Shown here piece by piece: positions 6,714 through 8,614 of a DNA stretch of 8,614 nt (position 1 is the first letter of the stretch; each line of letters starts with the position of its first letter). The stretch covers positions 1 through 8,614 of the forward strand of contig CABUHP010000056.1 in assembly GCA_902491415.1 (NCBI GenBank), in the 5' to 3' direction. A program made the position numbers and the translations under genes. The notes below the pieces were generated by a model, which saw only the letters and a program-made list of their open reading frames with translations, had not been told where the DNA came from and ran no database searches. This stretch comes from an uncultured Collinsella sp. (lineage in GTDB: Bacteria > Actinomycetota > Coriobacteriia > Coriobacteriales > Coriobacteriaceae).

Positions 6714-7319
6714 CTACCCCGCCTCGCGCATCCAGCGATCGAACGTCCCCACGCACACGCCCAGGCACTTTGCCGCCTGGCTGCGGGTAATATCGCCCGC
6801 CTCATAGCTATCGCGCACCAGCTCAAACTGAGGAGGGCACGGCTTGCGAGGTCGACCGAAACGGACCCCTCGCGCCCGCGCCGCTGCAATTCCCTCCGCT
6901 TGGCGCCGATGGATATTCTCGCGCTCTACCTGCGCCACGTAGCTCAGCAGCTGCAGCACAATATCAGCAATCAGGGTGTTAGTCACATCCGGCGCGCCGC
7001 TGGCCCTGGCGCGCGTGTCAAGCAATGGCATATCCAACACCACAATGGCAACCCCGAGCACCTTGGTAATGCGTCGCCATTCCTCAAGAATCTCGGAGTA
7101 ATTACGGCCAAGTCGGTCGATAGAAAGCACCACCAGCACGTCCCCGTCTCCCAGGACGTGCAGCAGCTCGCGATAACGCGGTCGATCGAAGTCCTTGCCG
7201 CTCGCATGGTCGGCATAAATATTCGCCGAGCCCACGCCATAGGCGCCCAGCGCATCCAGCTGCCGATTAAGATTCTGATCGCGCGAACTCACCCGCGCAT
7301 AACCGTACACCGTCGCCAT
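6714..7319 (-). CDS. Serine recombinase (resolvase/invertase family)
   Basis: A 201-residue small serine recombinase that cuts and rejoins DNA through a serine-phosphate link. The catalytic domain (about residues 1-140) starts VYGYARVSSRDQNLNRQLDAL, with Ser11 as the expected nucleophile. It continues with the VLVVLSIDRLGRNYSEI block (61-77, active-site arginines) and the E helix VLQLLSYVAQVERENIHRRQAEGIAAARARG (121-151). FGRPRK (154-159) leads into a C-terminal helix-turn-helix with RSQAAKCLGVCVGTFDRWM (179-197). The length is that of Tn3-type resolvases and Gin/Hin-type invertases, not of large integrases. The ATG at 7319 is chosen because GYARVSS follows at once; its ribosome binding site is weak (GGGG 5-6 bases upstream). 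A TTG at 7349 is possible but lies inside the inverted repeat. No transposase or invertible segment is seen beside it, so it is either a domesticated solitary recombinase or a relic of a mobile element inserted between rnr and the VanZ-like gene. Confidence 0.93.
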   Translation of the reverse strand: MATVYGYARVSSRDQNLNRQLDALGAYGVGSANIYADHASGKDFDRPRYRELLHVLGDGDVLVVLSIDRLGRNYSEILEEWRRITKVLGVAIVVLDMPLLDTRARASGAPDVTNTLIADIVLQLLSYVAQVERENIHRRQAEGIAAARARGVRFGRPRKPCPPQFELVRDSYEAGDITRSQAAKCLGVCVGTFDRWMREAG

Positions 7320-7336
7320 CTCATCCCCGCTTTCTT

Positions 7337-7380
7337 GTAAACCTGCCAAAAAGGGACAGGTTTATTTTGGTAGGTTTTAC
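7337..7380. repeat. Compound inverted repeat upstream of the recombinase
   Basis: GTAAACCTGCCAAAA (7337-7351) and TTTTGGTAGGTTTTAC (7365-7380) are reverse complements except for one mismatch and one extra base, around a 13-base centre. A nested second pair uses the same left arm: AAACCTG (7339-7345) with CAGGTTT (7357-7363), perfect over 7 bases. The AT-rich element ends 17 bases before the recombinase ATG. It could be a recombinase binding or res-like site used for autoregulation, or a REP-type palindromic repeat. No second copy occurs in this window. Confidence 0.6.
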
Positions 7381-7433
7381 CTCTCCAATAGCAGGTAAGC
7401 GGTCGGCCGAGCAGACGGCAAGGTAGCCATGAT

Positions 7434-7471
7434 CCAAATGCGGAGGGCGGCCCCGAAAGACCGCCCTCCGC
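7434..7471 (-). terminator. Probable terminator of rnr
   Basis: GCGGAGGGCGG (7440-7450) and CCGCCCTCCGC (7461-7471) form a perfect 11-bp, very GC-rich stem with a 10-base loop, 25 bases after the RNase R stop codon. The minus-strand tail ATTTGG is a weak T run, so termination efficiency is uncertain, but position and stability fit the end of the rnr transcript. Confidence 0.65.
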
Positions 7472-7496
7472 TCTCCCGCCATGAGTCGAGATTTGG

Positions 7497-8614
7497 CTAA
7501 TGGATAAGCTTAAAGTCCAAGTGCCCACGCGTGGTATTGACGCGCGAGACCTCGATGATCACACGCTGCCCCAGTTCATAGCGGGTCCCTGTGTCGGCAC
7601 CTGTGAGCGTGAGCGCGTCCTCGTCGAACTCGAACCACTCGTTGCCCAGACTCTTGATCGAAACCAAGCCTTCGACCTGCGTTAGGTCCAAGCGCACAAA
7701 AAGGCCCATGCTGCTAACCCACGAGACGGTTCCGGCATAGCGCTCGCCCAGACGGTCCTCATAGTACTGGGCAATCTTGATCTTTTGCGTCGCATGGCTG
7801 GCGGCATCTGCCGCGCGCTCGGCATCGCTGCATGCGCGGCAAATCTGCGGCAGAATGCGCGGCAGCGACTCGCGCCCCTTGCCGATCAGCCGCGGCGTAC
7901 GGACCAAGGCGTCCTTGCCGCCCAGCTGCTCATAGGCCAGCTGCAGCTTGAGCACGCGGTGCACCACCAAATCGGGGTAGCGACGGATGGGACTCGTAAA
8001 GTGGCAGTAGCACGGCGCGGCGAGCGCAAAGTGGCCCTCGTTGCGCGGCTTGTACAGCGCGCGCTGCATGCTGCGCAGAAGCAGCGTGTTGACGAGCGGT
8101 GCGTTTGCCGTACCGGCGGCAGCATCAACTGCAGCCTGCAGCTCATCGGGACTCCCCAGGGCGATACCGGCAGCACGGCGATCGTCGATGATGCCCAGCT
8201 GCGCCAGCGCAACGGCGGCACCGTGCAGGCTATCGGGGCTCGGATCCTCATGCACGCGATAGCAGGCCTCGATATCACGGTCTGCCAGCCACTCTGCAAC
8301 GCACTCGTTGGCGAGCAGCATGGCCTCCTCGATCAGCGACGTGGCGCACGAACGCTCGCGGGCCACGATCTGCACGGGCACACCGTCCTCATCCAATAGA
8401 GCGCGAATCTCGGCCGTGTCAAAATCGACTGAGCCGCGGGCGCGACGAATACGACGGCGAAGTTCGGCGAGTTCGTTGGCGGCGACAAGAAAATCGCCGA
8501 GGTCGACGTTGTAGCCGCGGGCGGCCTCCTCACACGCAAGACCGCGCTCAAGCGCTTCCTCGCGCGAGACCTCAGCAGCCGCAACATCCTCAGCGGCGCC
8601 TTCCAGCACCGAAT
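7497..8614 (-). CDS. rnr: Ribonuclease R, C-terminal part (cut by window edge)
   Basis: The gene enters from the right edge; about 372 C-terminal residues are visible and the frame is open through 8614, so a GTG at 8609 is an internal valine codon rather than the start. The enzyme is a processive 3'-to-5' exoribonuclease that degrades structured RNA. Visible landmarks (numbered from the codon at 8609) are VDFDTAEIRALLDEDG (61-76), the LIEEAMLLANECVAEWL helix (92-108), RVHEDP (118-123), and the RNB active-site block GHFALAAPCYCHFTSPIRRYPDLVVHR (192-218). An S1 RNA-binding domain (about 293-368) includes GTVSWVSSMGLFVRLD. The chain stops right after S1, without the long basic tail of E. coli RNase R. 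The metal-binding aspartate cluster and the cold-shock domains would be upstream, outside the window. RNase II is less likely, given the HFTSPIRRYPDLVVHR wording and S1 spacing. A hairpin at 7440-7471 probably ends its transcript. Confidence 0.95.
   Translation of the reverse strand, partial: SVLEGAAEDVAAAEVSREEALERGLACEEAARGYNVDLGDFLVAANELAELRRRIRRARGSVDFDTAEIRALLDEDGVPVQIVARERSCATSLIEEAMLLANECVAEWLADRDIEACYRVHEDPSPDSLHGAAVALAQLGIIDDRRAAGIALGSPDELQAAVDAAAGTANAPLVNTLLLRSMQRALYKPRNEGHFALAAPCYCHFTSPIRRYPDLVVHRVLKLQLAYEQLGGKDALVRTPRLIGKGRESLPRILPQICRACSDAERAADAASHATQKIKIAQYYEDRLGERYAGTVSWVSSMGLFVRLDLTQVEGLVSIKSLGNEWFEFDEDALTLTGADTGTRYELGQRVIIEVSRVNTTRGHLDFKLIH

Noticed and set aside
6028..7319. 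VanZ-like gene plus recombinase as a glycopeptide-resistance transposon resembling Tn1546
   Set aside because: No vanR, vanS, vanH, ligase, vanX or transposase is present, no terminal inverted repeats flank the pair, and VanZ-like genes are common in chromosomes without resistance.
7785..8399. A 204-codon plus-strand open frame opposite rnr
   Set aside because: It is antisense to the conserved RNB and S1 coding sequence, with no ribosome binding site or recognisable domain; a shadow of high GC content.

Overview
This window looks like a chromosomal segment from a high-GC Gram-positive bacterium. A gut Coriobacteriia such as Collinsella is my best guess. The basis is GC-rich coding sequence, strong GGAGG-type ribosome binding sites, TTG starts, two tRNAs with C34 anticodons, and a gut-type set of genes (PTS, VanZ-like, DUF871). 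That assignment is inference from style and content; no marker gene proves it.

Layout from left to right. Two complete tRNA genes on the minus strand, tRNA-Gln(CTG) and then tRNA-Glu(CTC), share one good promoter at about 213-241. A 136-codon plus-strand gene (445-855) encodes a protein I recognise only loosely. It converges on a minus-strand ArsC/Spx-family thioredoxin-fold gene (928-1287). From 1380 to 5823, all on the minus strand, lies a complete cassette for N-acetylmuramic acid use, transcribed murR, murQ, murP, mupG. Next comes a VanZ-like membrane protein (6028-6609), a solitary serine recombinase (6714-7319) preceded by a compound inverted repeat, and the C-terminal part of RNase R (7497 to beyond the right edge). 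Except for the 136-aa gene, everything is transcribed leftwards.

How the main system should work (family knowledge plus inference). MurP, an EIIBC without its own EIIA domain, imports and phosphorylates MurNAc or a MurNAc-GlcNAc disaccharide from peptidoglycan turnover. MupG (DUF871/GH170) cleaves 6-phospho-MurNAc-GlcNAc in the cytoplasm. MurQ removes the lactyl ether to give GlcNAc-6-phosphate and D-lactate. MurR, an RpiR-type SIS-domain regulator, probably senses MurNAc-6P. The same four functions form the mupG-murQ-murP-murR operon of Staphylococcus aureus; here the regulator comes first. The murR and murQ reading frames are tightly coupled. The murP-mupG gap holds two hairpins, and the second looks like a rho-independent terminator abutting the mupG ribosome binding site, so mupG expression may depend on read-through. 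Two short palindromes upstream of murR are candidate operators.

No phage, CRISPR array, insertion sequence or clearly new multi-gene system is visible. The points most worth following are the intra-operon terminator, the palindromes upstream of murR, and the repeat upstream of the recombinase. No gene-free stretch exceeds 300 bases; the longest (169-444) holds the tRNA promoter, an inverted repeat and a weak plus-strand promoter.
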